DNA of 64,000 nt from Olsenella_K sp036454645 (GTDB lineage Bacteria > Actinomycetota > Coriobacteriia > Coriobacteriales > Atopobiaceae): NCBI GenBank assembly GCA_036454645.1, contig JAZHSQ010000002.1, forward strand, positions 1 through 64,000, written 5' to 3'. Shown here piece by piece: positions 47,698 through 56,743 of the stretch (the first letter of the stretch is position 1; every line of letters starts with the position of its first letter). Position numbers and translations under genes: made by a program. The notes under the pieces are model-generated. The model was not told where the DNA came from and made no database searches. It saw only the letters and a list, made by a program, of their open reading frames with translations.

Positions 47698-49080
47698 ATG
47701 AAGCAGGTTCGCCCCTACCCGCGCCTGACCGTCACCAGGAAGGCGGCGCGCTCGCTCCGCCGCGGCCATCCCTGGGTCTTCGAGGGGGAGGTCCTCTCGC
47801 TCGAGCCCGCGCCCACGGACGGCCGCGCGGCCGAGAACGGCGACGTGGTCGACGTGTTCGAGGAGAACGGCACCTGGCAGGGCGCCGGCCTCCTCTCCGA
47901 GAGGAGCAAGATTCGCGTCAGGATCGTGAGCCGCAACGCCAACGACCGCCTCGACGAGGCCTTCTGGCGCAGGCGCATCGCCTGGGCCTGGGAGCTGCGC
48001 AAGACAAGCATGGGCGGCCGCAACCTGCCCGGCACCGAACCGGACACCAACTGCTGCCGCGTGATCTTCTCCGAGGCGGACGGCTTCCCCGGGCTCGTCG
48101 TGGACCGCTACGAGGAGGTGCTGGTCGCGCAGGTGGGCACCTGGGGCATGGAGCGGCTGAGGCCCACCATCTACCCGCTGCTGCTCGACGTGCTGCAGGC
48201 CGACGGCCAGGAGGTCTCCGCCATCTACGAGCGGGCCGACTCCCCCGCGCGCAGGCACGAGGGCCTCGACCTGCACAAGGGCTGGTGGCAGGGCTCGCCT
48301 GCCGCGGGCGAGAAGGGCGCGCTGGCTGGCACCGGTGATGCGGGCGAGAAGGACGCGCTGGCCGCCAGCGGCACGGGCGCGGCCCGCTCCTCCAGCCGCG
48401 TCATCGTGCGCGAGAACGGCATCGCCTACGACCTGGACCTCGAGAACTCGCAGAAGACCGGCTTCTTCCTGGACCAGAAGTACAACCGGCGCGCCGTGCG
48501 CGAGCTGGCGCGCGGCAGGCGCGTGCTCGACTGCTTCTCGCACGTGGGACCCTTCGGCCTCAACGCCGCCATGGGCGGGGCCGAATTCGTGCGCTGCGTC
48601 GACGTCAGCCAGACGGCCTGCGACCTCGCGCGCGAGAACGCCCGCCTGAACGGGCTCGAGCTGGCGGAGGACGGCAGCCTGCGCATGGGGTTCACCTGCG
48701 CGAACGTCCTCGAGTACCTGCCGCTCCTGCGCGCGGACAAGGGCCGCGCGCGCGAGGAGGGCGGCCCCTTCGACCTGATCGTGCTCGACCCGCCCGCCTT
48801 CACCAAGAGCCGCTCTACCGTCGAGCACGCCCTCAAGGGCTACCGCGAGATCAACCAGGCGGCCATGCAGCTCCTGCCGCGCGGCGGCTACCTGGCGACC
48901 TGCAGCTGCAGCCACTTCATGACGACGGAGCTGCTCTCGCAGGCGATCGCCGAGGCGGCGCACAACGCCAACGTGCAGCTCAAGCAGATCGAGCAGCGCC
49001 AGCAGGCACCCGACCACCCCATCCTCTGGGGCGTGCCGGAGACCCACTACCTGGACTTCTTCACCTTCCAGGTGGTGTAG
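47698..49080 (+). CDS. rlmI: 23S rRNA m5C methyltransferase, RlmI type
   Basis: A 460-residue class I rRNA large-subunit methyltransferase. An N-terminal PUA domain (HPWVFEGEV near 20) is followed by the EEHEY-like middle part and the Rossmann core. Motif I is VLDCFSHVGPFGLNAAMGG, then VDVSQTACDLARENA, LIVLDPPAFTKS and the catalytic Cys in TCSCSHFM. Residues about 201-234 are a low-complexity insert with two GEKG/GEKD units encoded by motif copies at 48308 and 48344, between otherwise conserved strands. GGGAGCAGAG precedes ATG 47698. It follows the helicase by 77 bp and may be cotranscribed; both act on RNA. Confidence 0.9.
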   Translation: MKQVRPYPRLTVTRKAARSLRRGHPWVFEGEVLSLEPAPTDGRAAENGDVVDVFEENGTWQGAGLLSERSKIRVRIVSRNANDRLDEAFWRRRIAWAWELRKTSMGGRNLPGTEPDTNCCRVIFSEADGFPGLVVDRYEEVLVAQVGTWGMERLRPTIYPLLLDVLQADGQEVSAIYERADSPARRHEGLDLHKGWWQGSPAAGEKGALAGTGDAGEKDALAASGTGAARSSSRVIVRENGIAYDLDLENSQKTGFFLDQKYNRRAVRELARGRRVLDCFSHVGPFGLNAAMGGAEFVRCVDVSQTACDLARENARLNGLELAEDGSLRMGFTCANVLEYLPLLRADKGRAREEGGPFDLIVLDPPAFTKSRSTVEHALKGYREINQAAMQLLPRGGYLATCSCSHFMTTELLSQAIAEAAHNANVQLKQIEQRQQAPDHPILWGVPETHYLDFFTFQVV

Positions 49081-49155
49081 GGAGCACTGACGGTCGTAGC
49101 GCAAGCGGCGTCCAAACGTTTCTCGCACCTGGCTTGCGGCCCTCTGGTGGCATCC

Positions 49156-49710
49156 CTACCTCGGGCCGGCGGCCTTGGCCTCGGCGGGCTTGCGGCGCAG
49201 CTTCCTGCGAACCCGGAAGAACCTCCTGAGCTCGAAGGCGCACTCCCCGGCGAGCACGTTGGGCACCACCTCGAACTCATGGTTGAGCCTGGGGTCGTGG
49301 CTCACGTCGAAGAGCGTCCCGAGGGCGCCTCCCTTGGGGTCGCTCGCGCCGAAGACGCAGCGGTCCACCCGGGCGTTGACCATGAGGCCCGCGCACATGA
49401 GGCAGGGCTCGACCGTCACGTAGACGGTGCAGCCGGTCAGGCGCCAGCGGCCGAGCGCCCTGCTCGCCTGCAGCATGGCGGAGAACTCCGCGTGGGCCGA
49501 CGGGTCGAGGTCGCTCTCGCGCCGGTTATGGCCGCGCGCAATGACCTCGCCGCCGAAGACGACGACCGCGCCGATGGGGACCTCGCCCTCCCCCGCGGCG
49601 GCTCGCGCCTCCTCGAGGGCGAGCCGCATGAAGCGCTCGTCGTCGGGGGCGACCGCGTCCGGCTGCCAGCGTGCGGGCGCGGATGGCGCGCCCCCGGCTT
49701 GGGCCGACAT
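49156..49710 (-). CDS. tadA: tRNA-specific adenosine deaminase
   Basis: A deaminase making inosine at position 34 of tRNA-Arg(ACG). The core has FMRLALEEA, VPIGAVVV, the zinc/catalytic SAHAEFSAM, VTVEPCLMCAGLM and GASDPKGGALGTLFDV. The extreme C-terminus is Arg/Lys-rich. The start is uncertain: ATG 49710 gives 184 residues, but its GGAGG is only one base away. In-frame GTG near 49772 is possible but also lacks a good site, and the frame cannot extend past the tRNA at 49877. The first 30 residues are unconserved in any case. Confidence 0.9.
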   Translation of the reverse strand: MSAQAGGAPSAPARWQPDAVAPDDERFMRLALEEARAAAGEGEVPIGAVVVFGGEVIARGHNRRESDLDPSAHAEFSAMLQASRALGRWRLTGCTVYVTVEPCLMCAGLMVNARVDRCVFGASDPKGGALGTLFDVSHDPRLNHEFEVVPNVLAGECAFELRRFFRVRRKLRRKPAEAKAAGPR

Positions 49711-49876
49711 GCCTCCGGCCTTGGCCGGCGCTCCTTCGGCGTGGGCCGAACTCCCTCGCTGCTCTTCTCGCACCTGGCTGCACCCCGTCCTTCTCCGCCG
49801 GCGCGCAGGGTCACCCCTCGCCTGCCGCCCTGGCCAAACGCGCGTCTCATGCGCTAGGATACTTACCATATCCCAC

Positions 49877-49967
49877 GGAGGGATGGCAGAGCGGTTGAAT
49901 GCAGCGGTCTTGAAAACCGCCGGGTAGCCTAGCTGCCCCGAGAGTTCGAATCTCTCTCCCTCCGCCA
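49877..49967 (+). tRNA. tRNA-Ser (anticodon UGA), CCA encoded
   Basis: The acceptor stem GGAGGGA pairs with TCCCTCC and is followed by G and CCA. The anticodon stem GCGGT/ACCGC holds loop CTTGAAA, giving UGA for UCA codons. A long variable arm (class II) and a T-arm GAGAG-TTCGAAT-CTCTC follow. GATACT about 20 bp upstream may be its -10. A strong terminator is directly downstream. Confidence 0.97.
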
Positions 49968-49975
49968 GAGCGCAC

Positions 49976-50006
49976 GCGCGCCGGGCCCGCCCCGGCGCGC
50001 TTTTTT
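49976..50006 (+). terminator. Rho-independent terminator of tRNA-Ser
   Basis: A perfect 10-bp stem (49976-49985 with 49991-50000) with a 5-nt loop is followed by six T. Confidence 0.95.
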
Positions 50007-50096
50007 GTTGCCTGGGCTCCTCGGGCCGACCCAAGGCGGACCCAGGGCCGCCGCCGGCTCAGACGACCCGTCCCAGACTGACCCCGGGCCCAAGCG

Positions 50097-50300
50097 ACGC
50101 GACTCTGGGGGCGAGGCGGTGCATTATTCCGACTTATGTACGCCTCCCATCGCTCCGGAGTCCATGCGAGGCGAGCCGCTCCGAGCGAACGCCTGTTGAC
50201 CAAGATGCACCGACGCCCCAGCGTGCCGCGATCGCAGCATCGCCGCTTGGAATCCGTCCATAACTCCCAAAACTGCAAAATCGCAGGCGGCGAATTGCGC
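50097..50300. repeat. Inverted-end intergenic element, copy 4
   Basis: The right arm is canonical (TGCGC end, 17 bases, TGCAA, 10 bases, CCGTCCATAA). The left arm keeps GTGCA and TTATGTACGC at the right distances, but its outer box is weak (ACGCG). Inner boxes are 110 bp apart. It lies between the tRNA-Ser terminator and lemA. No gene is seen in 50007-50523. Confidence 0.8.
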
Positions 50301-50483
50301 AGGGGCCCCTCCGACCCGCTCGCGACGTCGTAGCCGGGCGCGCGGGACTGCCACGGAGCGGGTGGAGACTGCGCGGAGACCGGCAGAGGCCGCGTATGTC
50401 GAAAGCGGGCAGGCGCGCCGGGGCGGCCGCCCCGGCCGCCCCGGCGCCGTCGGCGCCCCGCCGGGCCGGCGGCGCCCGCAGGG

Positions 50484-50489
50484 TATACT
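50484..50489 (+). promoter_or_regulatory. -10 box TATACT before lemA
   Basis: GGGTATACTT lies 35 bp before the lemA start, giving a short leader. No clear -35 is present. Confidence 0.45.
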
Positions 50490-50523
50490 TGTCGCACTGC
50501 AGACCACCCGAGGAGGGAGCCTC

Positions 50524-51075
50524 ATGGGAGTTCTCATCGCCGTCGTAGTCGTTCTCGTGATCGTGGTAGTCGCCTACGTGACCATCTACAACTCCATCGT
50601 CTCGAAGAACAACCGCTGCGACAACGCCTGGCAGACCATCGACGCCCAGCTCCAGCGCAGGAGCGACCTCATCCCCAACCTGGTCGAGACCGTGAAGGGC
50701 TACGCCTCGCACGAGTCCAAGACGCTCGAGGCCGTGACCGCCGCACGCACCGCCGTCACCAACGCGTCCACGCCCGAGGCGCGCATGCAGGCCAACGACG
50801 CCCTCTCCGGCGCGCTGACCCACCTCTTCGCCGTGGCGGAGGCCTACCCCGAGCTCAAGGCCAACACCAACTTCCAGCAGCTCCAGAGGGAGCTCTCCGA
50901 CACCGAGGACAAGATCAGCTACGCGCGCATGAGCTTCAACGACTGCGTCCTCGAGTACAACAACGCCATCCAGACCTTCCCCGGCAACATCATCGCCGGC
51001 TCCAAGTTCAACCCGCGCCAGGGCTTCGAGGTCACGGACAGCGCGGCCAGGCAGGCGCCGTCCGTCAAGTTCTAG
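50524..51075 (+). CDS. lemA: LemA family membrane protein
   Basis: A 183-residue LemA protein: one N-terminal membrane helix (LIAVVVVLVIVVVAYV, 4-19) followed by an all-helical domain. The family motifs are VSKNNRCDNAWQTID, QLQRRSDLIPNLVETVKGYA, the YPELKANTNFQQLQ stretch and the FPGNIIAG end. The cellular role of LemA is not settled. GAGGAGGGAG lies before ATG 50524. The PNPOx-fold gene starts 13 bp downstream and is probably cotranscribed. Confidence 0.94.
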   Translation: MGVLIAVVVVLVIVVVAYVTIYNSIVSKNNRCDNAWQTIDAQLQRRSDLIPNLVETVKGYASHESKTLEAVTAARTAVTNASTPEARMQANDALSGALTHLFAVAEAYPELKANTNFQQLQRELSDTEDKISYARMSFNDCVLEYNNAIQTFPGNIIAGSKFNPRQGFEVTDSAARQAPSVKF

Positions 51076-51088
51076 CGGGCGCGCTGCC

Positions 51089-51568
51089 ATGTTCAGGAGC
51101 ATACGCCGCTTCAAGCAGCAGCTTTCGGACGAGCAGTGCGTGGAGGTCCTCGAGGGAGAGCACCGCGGGGTGCTCTCCCTCCTTGGCGACGACGGCTACC
51201 CCTACGGTGTGCCGCTCGACCACTGGTACTGCGAGGAGGACGGCCACCTCTACTTCCACGGCGCTCGCGAGGGGCACAAGGTGGACGCGATGCGCGCCTG
51301 CGACAAGGCCTCCTACTGCGTGTTCGAGCAGGGCGTGCCCAACGAGCGGAGGCGCGGGCTCGACGTCCGCTGCGTAATCGTGTTCGGCCGCGTGCGCCTG
51401 GTCGAGGACCCCGTCGCCACGGAGCGCGTCTGCCGCGCACTCTGCGAGGAGCTCTTCCCCGGCGACAAGGAGTACGCGGGCGCGGAGATCGCCCACGCCG
51501 GCCGCTTCGTCCAGTGCTTCGAGCTCGTGCCCGAGCACGTGACCGGCAAGCTCGTGAACGAGTCGTAG
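51089..51568 (+). CDS. Pyridoxamine 5'-phosphate oxidase-fold flavoprotein (NimA-like)
   Basis: A 159-residue split-barrel FMN-binding protein. It has GVLSLLGDDGYPYGVPLDHWYCEEDGHLYFHGAREGHKVDA in family order, then a strand with CVIVFGRVRLVED and a helical end. This pattern fits the 5-nitroimidazole-reductase-like (NimA) group, in which a His near the HLYFHGA strand is typical. Substrate and any link to nitroimidazole are unknown. It starts 13 bp after lemA. Confidence 0.82.
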   Translation: MFRSIRRFKQQLSDEQCVEVLEGEHRGVLSLLGDDGYPYGVPLDHWYCEEDGHLYFHGAREGHKVDAMRACDKASYCVFEQGVPNERRRGLDVRCVIVFGRVRLVEDPVATERVCRALCEELFPGDKEYAGAEIAHAGRFVQCFELVPEHVTGKLVNES

Positions 51569-51618
51569 CCCGCCGCAGACGCCGCGCCGCACCGGCGTCC
51601 GCCGCCGCGGCGCGGCAC

Positions 51619-54600
51619 CTACCCGAAGTGGCGCTGCCCCTCGGAGATGTCGAGGTTCACGTACGGGTCGCCGTCGCGGTCGTCGGGGTCGGGCAGGCGC
51701 GGATGGCGCTTGCGCACCGCATGCACGATGCCCACCGCAGCGAGCGTGCCGGCGATGCCGTCGATGAGCGAGATGCCGATCAGCACGAAGGACGCGCGGC
51801 TGACCTTGAGCGGCCGCTCGAGCCTCTCGGTGCCCTCGGCCTGCGCCAGGGCGTTGTAGGTGAGGTTCGTGGAGCGCGCGTTGAGCCAGACGTAGATCAC
51901 GTCCTTGGTGGCGCGCCTCAGGCTCTCGTCGAACTTCTCCGTGGTGGTGGACCCCGCGAACGAGCCGTTGCGGAAGACGCCGTCCATGTAGAGGTCGCCG
52001 CCGGCCATGAGCATCTGGTAGGCGTTCATGTACTGCTGGTGGTCGCAGTAGTCCGTGATCACGCAGCCCCTGAAGCCCCACTCGCCGCGCAGGACGTCGG
52101 TGAGCAGCGTCTCGTTGCCGCCCGTCCACGTGGCGCCGAGCCGGTTGTAGGAGCTCATGATGCCCGTGGAGCCGTACTGCTCGACCGTGATCCTGAACGG
52201 CCTGAGGTAGAGCTCGCGCAGGCTCTGCTCCGTGAGCCAGGTGTAGAGGGAGTCGCGGTAGGAGTCCTGCTCGTTCAGGACGAGGTGCTTCATGTAGCAG
52301 AAGGTGCCAGCCTCGCGCGAGCCGGCCGACACCTCGCCGCTCATCAGGCCGGAGACCAGCGGGTCCTCGGAGAAGTACTCGTAGTTGCGCCCGCCCAGCG
52401 GCGAGCGGTGCAGGTTGGTGGAGGGCGCGTACCAGCCGTCGATGCCGAGGTCGGCGCACTCCATGCCCACCTGCCGGCCGTACTCGCGCGCCAGCTCGGT
52501 GTTCCAGGTCTGCGCGAGGGTCGTGGGGTTGGGGTAGCCCACGCCGCTCGTGAGCTGGTGGAACGAGGCCGCCTGCGAGGACCCGTCGAGGTCCTTGGTG
52601 CGCGGCTTGCCGATCTGGTTGATGGCGCCGGAGTTGGAGTAGCCGTGGAGCACGATCCGCTCCATGTCGGACTTCGAGATCCTGTCGAGCAGCGTGTCCC
52701 AGCGCGGGTCGTCGTAGTTGAGCCCCAGCTCGCGGCCGAGGTCGGTGACCTCGCCGGTCGAGAGGTCGCTCACGAGCGAGCTCTGCGACGACACGGCCGA
52801 GGCGGAGGCGTCCACGTCGGCCACCTCGGCGCCGCCGTCGTAGGTGCTGGCGTCGAAGAGGTTGTGATCGATGAGCGCGTCGGACATCCAGCGGTTCTCG
52901 GCAGGCTCGGGGAAGGTCCCCCGGAAGTCCGCCCGAGAGAGGTAGGGAATCTGCCCCTCGGTGGTGGAGCCGTCGATGGAGAAGCCGTCGGCCGCCGCGT
53001 CGCCCGTGAAGCGGTCGGTGACGGTGGCGCCGGTACGGGCGTCCTCCTCGCACAGGATGCCGTCGTCGAGCGTGTAGGTCACCTGCGCGTAGTCGCAGTC
53101 CGCCAGCGTGTGCGCGTCGCGCTTGAGCTCGAGCACGTACTGGCCGGGCTCCAGCTCGTAGCCGGCGAACCCGTTGCCGTTGGCGTCGTAGCAGTCGTAG
53201 GAGGCCATGTCGTCGGCCGAGAAGGACAGCGTGACGTCCTGGCTCTCGCCGGGGCCGAGCTCCTTGGTCTTGGCGAAGGCGGCCAGGACCGTCGAGGACT
53301 TCTCGATGCCGCCCTTGGTGTAGGGCGCCGTGTAGTAGAGCTGCACCACGTCGCGGCCGGCGACCTGCCCGGCGTTGGTGACCCGCACCGTGTAGGAGAA
53401 GGTCGTGGACCTGTCGAAGCCGAACTCCGGCGAGGGGCTGGTGCTCACGACCTTCCAGTCGAAGGTCGTGTAGGACAGCCCGTAGCCGATGGGGTACTGC
53501 ACCACGCCGTCGTAGCCCGTCCCATGCTCGTTGGAGACCCCGTCCCAGAAGCCTTCGGCGTCCGCCGTCTCGTACCAGCGGTAGCCCACGTAGATGCCCT
53601 CGCGGTAGTCCACGAAGCGCGCGGTCGAGTAGGCCTCGGAGGTCCCCACGTTCACGTTCTGCGTGCCGTCGGCCGGGTAGACGCCGTAGGAGTTGGTGTA
53701 GGCGCCCTCGCCGTCCGCGCCGGAGTTGGCCCAGCTCGCGGCCGTGGAGAGCTCGTAGGCGTAGGTGTCGACCGTGCGTCCGGAGGGGTCGGTGTCGCCG
53801 TAGAGGACGCTGCAGACCTCGCTGGCGGCGTACTGGCCGGTCGTGCCGCACAGGAGCGCCGCGTCGATGCCGGGGATGGTCTCGAGCTGGCCGAGCGCCA
53901 TCGTGTTGGTGGAGTTGACCACCACGATCACGTGCTCGAAGTTGGCGCCCACGTAGGTGAGGAGGTGCTCCTCCTCGGGGGAGAGCTCCAGGTAGCTGCG
54001 GGCGTAGAGCTTGGGCGTGCCGGTCTTGTCGGTCACGCGGTACTGGCGGGTCGGGCAGTCGATGCTCTCGCCCGCCTGCCGCCCGATGACCACGATCGCG
54101 GTGTCGGAGTAGGCCTTGGCGTCGTCCAGGATCTTCTGGGTGTAGAAGTTCTGGTCGTAGACGTCCGGCTCGTAGAGGCGGCAGAACTCGTAGTCGTGGG
54201 TGTTGAGCGAGCCCTCGGTCTGGTACGGCCGCGTCGACTTGAAGTCGCGGTACATGGCCGTGAGCTCCTCGTTGTACGAGACGCCGTTGTCGACGAGGGC
54301 GTCGAGCAGGCCCTCCACGTCGCCGGAGACGCCGCCGGAGCCGGAGCCGCCGCCGATCCACTGCGTGGAAGACCAGCCGAAGACGTTGACCTTGCTCACC
54401 GAGCGCGAGAGCGGCAGCGTCTGGTCCTCGTTGCGGAGAAGGACGATGCCCTCGTCCTCTATGCGCTTGGCGAGCTGGACGCCGCGGGCCGTCTGGGCGC
54501 GCGCGTCCTGCTCGGAGACCTCGATCTTGTCGTTGGAGAGGAAGGACTCGGCCGTCTCGCCGAAGAGGACGGCCGCGACGTTGGCCGCCACGACCACGCC

Positions 54601-54708
54601 GGCGACCACGACGCACACGCCGATGCGCAGAGCCTTGCGCGCCTTGCGGGCGCGGGGGCTGAGCGGCTTCTTCTCGCGACGTGCGCGATGGCCTGGTACG
54701 TGCAGCAT
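51619..54708 (-). CDS. Membrane-anchored glycoside hydrolase family 3 enzyme with permuted domains
   Basis: A 1029-residue GH3 beta-glycosidase-like protein with the domain order reversed. The GH3 C-terminal sandwich comes first (EDEGIVLLRNED, GSGSGGV), then a fibronectin-III-like domain (GRDVVQLYY). The catalytic TIM barrel is last, with GWYAPSTNLHRSPLGGRNYEYFSEDP, KHLVLNEQ and the nucleophile Asp (about 884) in VITDYCDH. It has a TM helix near 27-50 and another near 970-992, so the enzyme would sit outside between two anchors, an uncommon layout. The sugar specificity is not readable. ATG 54708 has GGAGAGG upstream. It is convergent with the PNPOx-like gene. Confidence 0.9.
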   Translation of the reverse strand: MLHVPGHRARREKKPLSPRARKARKALRIGVCVVVAGVVVAANVAAVLFGETAESFLSNDKIEVSEQDARAQTARGVQLAKRIEDEGIVLLRNEDQTLPLSRSVSKVNVFGWSSTQWIGGGSGSGGVSGDVEGLLDALVDNGVSYNEELTAMYRDFKSTRPYQTEGSLNTHDYEFCRLYEPDVYDQNFYTQKILDDAKAYSDTAIVVIGRQAGESIDCPTRQYRVTDKTGTPKLYARSYLELSPEEEHLLTYVGANFEHVIVVVNSTNTMALGQLETIPGIDAALLCGTTGQYAASEVCSVLYGDTDPSGRTVDTYAYELSTAASWANSGADGEGAYTNSYGVYPADGTQNVNVGTSEAYSTARFVDYREGIYVGYRWYETADAEGFWDGVSNEHGTGYDGVVQYPIGYGLSYTTFDWKVVSTSPSPEFGFDRSTTFSYTVRVTNAGQVAGRDVVQLYYTAPYTKGGIEKSSTVLAAFAKTKELGPGESQDVTLSFSADDMASYDCYDANGNGFAGYELEPGQYVLELKRDAHTLADCDYAQVTYTLDDGILCEEDARTGATVTDRFTGDAAADGFSIDGSTTEGQIPYLSRADFRGTFPEPAENRWMSDALIDHNLFDASTYDGGAEVADVDASASAVSSQSSLVSDLSTGEVTDLGRELGLNYDDPRWDTLLDRISKSDMERIVLHGYSNSGAINQIGKPRTKDLDGSSQAASFHQLTSGVGYPNPTTLAQTWNTELAREYGRQVGMECADLGIDGWYAPSTNLHRSPLGGRNYEYFSEDPLVSGLMSGEVSAGSREAGTFCYMKHLVLNEQDSYRDSLYTWLTEQSLRELYLRPFRITVEQYGSTGIMSSYNRLGATWTGGNETLLTDVLRGEWGFRGCVITDYCDHQQYMNAYQMLMAGGDLYMDGVFRNGSFAGSTTTEKFDESLRRATKDVIYVWLNARSTNLTYNALAQAEGTERLERPLKVSRASFVLIGISLIDGIAGTLAAVGIVHAVRKRHPRLPDPDDRDGDPYVNLDISEGQRHFG

Positions 54709-54766
54709 TTCCTCTCCTGCCTGGTCGCCTCTGTCTTGCCGGGCGCGTGCCGGCTGCTCGCCGGCG

Positions 54767-55894
54767 CTACTTGCTCGCCTTCTTATATTCGTCCAAGAAC
54801 GAGACGAACATGCCGTGGGTCTTGCCCAGCTGCCTGCCGATGTCGCGCGCGATCTTGTCCGTGTCGATGGACTTCTTCTCGGTCTTGGGTTTCGCCGTGG
54901 CGGCCGCTGGCCTTGCGGCGGCGGGCTTGGCCTTGGCGGCGGGCTTGCTGGCGGCGGGCGCTGCCTTGGGCTCGCCGGCAGCTGCGGCCTGGCTGGCCGC
55001 GGCCTCGCCGGCTGCGGACTCGCTGGCCGCAACCTCGCCCTCCCCCAGCTCGCTTATGGGCACGAAGGTGCGCGGGCCCGCGGACTCGCCCTCGAGGCGG
55101 CCCGCCTCGTCGTCGGCCGGCTCGCACACGACGCCCTTGACCTCCTGGATCGGCGGCTGCTCGAGCTGCTCGGGCTCGTCGTCGGCGGTCGCCTCCTTGA
55201 CCGCGCGCTGCGCCTTGCCGATCAGCCGGCCCAGGCCGTAGGCGCCCTTCTCCGCGGCGGTGCCCGCGACCTCGCCGATCTTCTCGCCCGCGGCCTTGCC
55301 CTGGATCTTCGCCTTGGCGTAGCCCTCTCCCGCCTTGGCCGCCAGGCCGCCGTTCAGCTCGAGGTGGGCGGCCTCGTCGGCCACGATCATGTAGCCCTTT
55401 CTGTGGCCCTTGAGCATGCCGAGCGGGATCTCCACGTTGCCGACGAGAGACTCGGAGAGCCCGCCGTCGCCCACGAAGAACAGCGAGACCAGGCCCGTCT
55501 TGGCGTCGAACTCGACGTCGCCGACCCAGCCCAGCTCGTGGCCGTCGACGGTCCTGGCGTCCATGCCCTCCCAGATGAGGCACTTCTCCCACGGCAGGCC
55601 GAGGCGCTCGCGGGCCCTGTCGTCCGTGCCGTCCTCCCGCGAGACCACCAGGCCGAGGTCGTTGACCACGAACGAGTCCAGGGCGAGAAAGACGTCGGGC
55701 CGCTTGACCATGCCCGCGATGTCGGGCCGGCGGACCATGAAGCCCACCACGTGGCTGCCGTCAGGCGAGAAGACCGTCTGGTGGATCTTGCCGACCTTGG
55801 ACATCGAGCGCCGGTCGAGCTCCTCGAGCTCGCCGGTCGCCTTCTTCTTGGGCTCGAAGACCACCATCTTCCTGAGCTGGCTGATTCTTAGCAC
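54767..55894 (-). CDS. PRC-barrel domain protein with Ala/Lys tail
   Basis: A 375-residue cytoplasmic protein. Two PRC-barrel-like units occur: one near 10-80 (VGKIHQTVFSPDGSHVVGFMV) and one near 110-170 (LGWVGDVEFDAKTGLVSLFFV). A helical stretch (AKAGEGYAKAKIQGKAAGEK) and a Pro/Ala/Lys-rich low-complexity region (280-345) follow. The last 30 residues look folded (IDTDKIARDIGRQLGKTHGMFVSFLDEY). PRC barrels occur in RimM, photosynthetic H subunits and cell-division-linked proteins; the function here is unknown. It lies 58 bp before the GH3 gene on the same strand. Confidence 0.8.
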   Translation of the reverse strand: MLRISQLRKMVVFEPKKKATGELEELDRRSMSKVGKIHQTVFSPDGSHVVGFMVRRPDIAGMVKRPDVFLALDSFVVNDLGLVVSREDGTDDRARERLGLPWEKCLIWEGMDARTVDGHELGWVGDVEFDAKTGLVSLFFVGDGGLSESLVGNVEIPLGMLKGHRKGYMIVADEAAHLELNGGLAAKAGEGYAKAKIQGKAAGEKIGEVAGTAAEKGAYGLGRLIGKAQRAVKEATADDEPEQLEQPPIQEVKGVVCEPADDEAGRLEGESAGPRTFVPISELGEGEVAASESAAGEAAASQAAAAGEPKAAPAASKPAAKAKPAAARPAAATAKPKTEKKSIDTDKIARDIGRQLGKTHGMFVSFLDEYKKASK

Positions 55895-56011
55895 GTGCCT
55901 CTCCCTCGTCGTGTCGTCCGCCCGCGGGCGCCCGGGCCCGCCGCACCGCGTCGGCGGCCCCCGCCGGACCTCGCCCGGGACTGGTCCTCGCTAGAACTCG
56001 CTAGAAACTAA

Positions 56012-56039
56012 GAGGGTGCCGCCGGTCGACGACACCCTC
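56012..56039 (-). terminator. Hairpin after the YtxH-domain gene
   Basis: GAGGGTG pairs with CACCCTC; on the minus strand the tail reads TTAGTTTC. It lies about 70 bp past the stop at 56111. Confidence 0.6.
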
Positions 56040-56110
56040 AGCATTCTCCCTTATGCGCGTGCGCCCAGGCGCTGCCCACTCGCACTCCCGGCGAATCCGG
56101 CTGTCGCCCG

Positions 56111-56524
56111 CTACTTCTCCGCGGGGTCGTCTCCGGCGGGCTCCTCGGTGACGGGGACCACGGTCGGCTCGGCCGCGGGCTCGGTGGCCTCGGCGGCGGG
56201 CTCGGTCGCGTCCACCGGCGTCGCGGAGGCGTGCGCGAGGGACTCGCGGAGCTGGTCCATGCGCTCGCGCGCGAGGTCCACCTTGGCGCGCAGCTCGTCG
56301 GTCGTGGCGTCCATGCTCGGCCTGACGTCGTTGATCTTGCCGGTGACGGCCTGCGAGCCACGCTCGTAGGTGTCGACCGCGGAGTCCCAGGCGTCGTTCA
56401 TGGCGTCGGCGGCCATGGCGCGGCTCTCGGCGCCGGAGCGCGGGGCGAACATGACGCCGGCCACGAAGCCAGCGGCCGCGCCTGCAAGTCCACCTACGAA
56501 GACGCCAGTTGAAAACTTGCTCAT
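56111..56524 (-). CDS. YtxH-domain protein
   Basis: A 137-residue protein with the YtxH/general-stress signature at the N-terminus. A short glycine-rich hydrophobic segment (GVFVGGLAGAAAGFVAGVMFAPRSG, read in part) is followed by a helical region (DAMNDAWDSAVDTYERG, ELRAKVDLARERMDQLRE) and a Thr/Pro/Glu-rich tail. YtxH proteins are small stress-linked membrane-associated proteins of unclear function. CAGGAGG stands 6 nt before ATG 56524, and TATACT lies at 56590-56595 on the minus strand. Confidence 0.85.
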   Translation of the reverse strand: MSKFSTGVFVGGLAGAAAGFVAGVMFAPRSGAESRAMAADAMNDAWDSAVDTYERGSQAVTGKINDVRPSMDATTDELRAKVDLARERMDQLRESLAHASATPVDATEPAAEATEPAAEPTVVPVTEEPAGDDPAEK

Positions 56525-56589
56525 AAGAACCTCCTGACAACAGGGTAATCGCAGCAGGCGCGAGCAGAGCCACGCCCCGCATAGGTAGA

Positions 56590-56595
56590 AGTATA
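56590..56595 (-). promoter_or_regulatory. -10 box TATACT before the YtxH gene
   Basis: The minus strand reads GGGTATACTT about 66 bp before the start, identical to the lemA -10 context. Confidence 0.45.
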
Positions 56596-56743
56596 CCCAT
56601 GCGGTTGCGGCGCACACCATTCTTTTGGCGAGGTGCGGGGACGCTCCGTGCGAGCTAGGACGGGGTGCACGACGATGACGGACCGCCGTCGCGGGCGCGG
56701 CGGGCCAACTTCGCGAGCGCGCGGCGGCGTGGTGGGCGCGGCG

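Noticed and set aside
51136..55140. 4-kb plus-strand open frame opposite the GH3 gene
   Set aside because: It is a high-GC shadow with low-complexity Val/Arg/Gly translation and no domain, whereas the minus strand encodes a complete GH3 enzyme.
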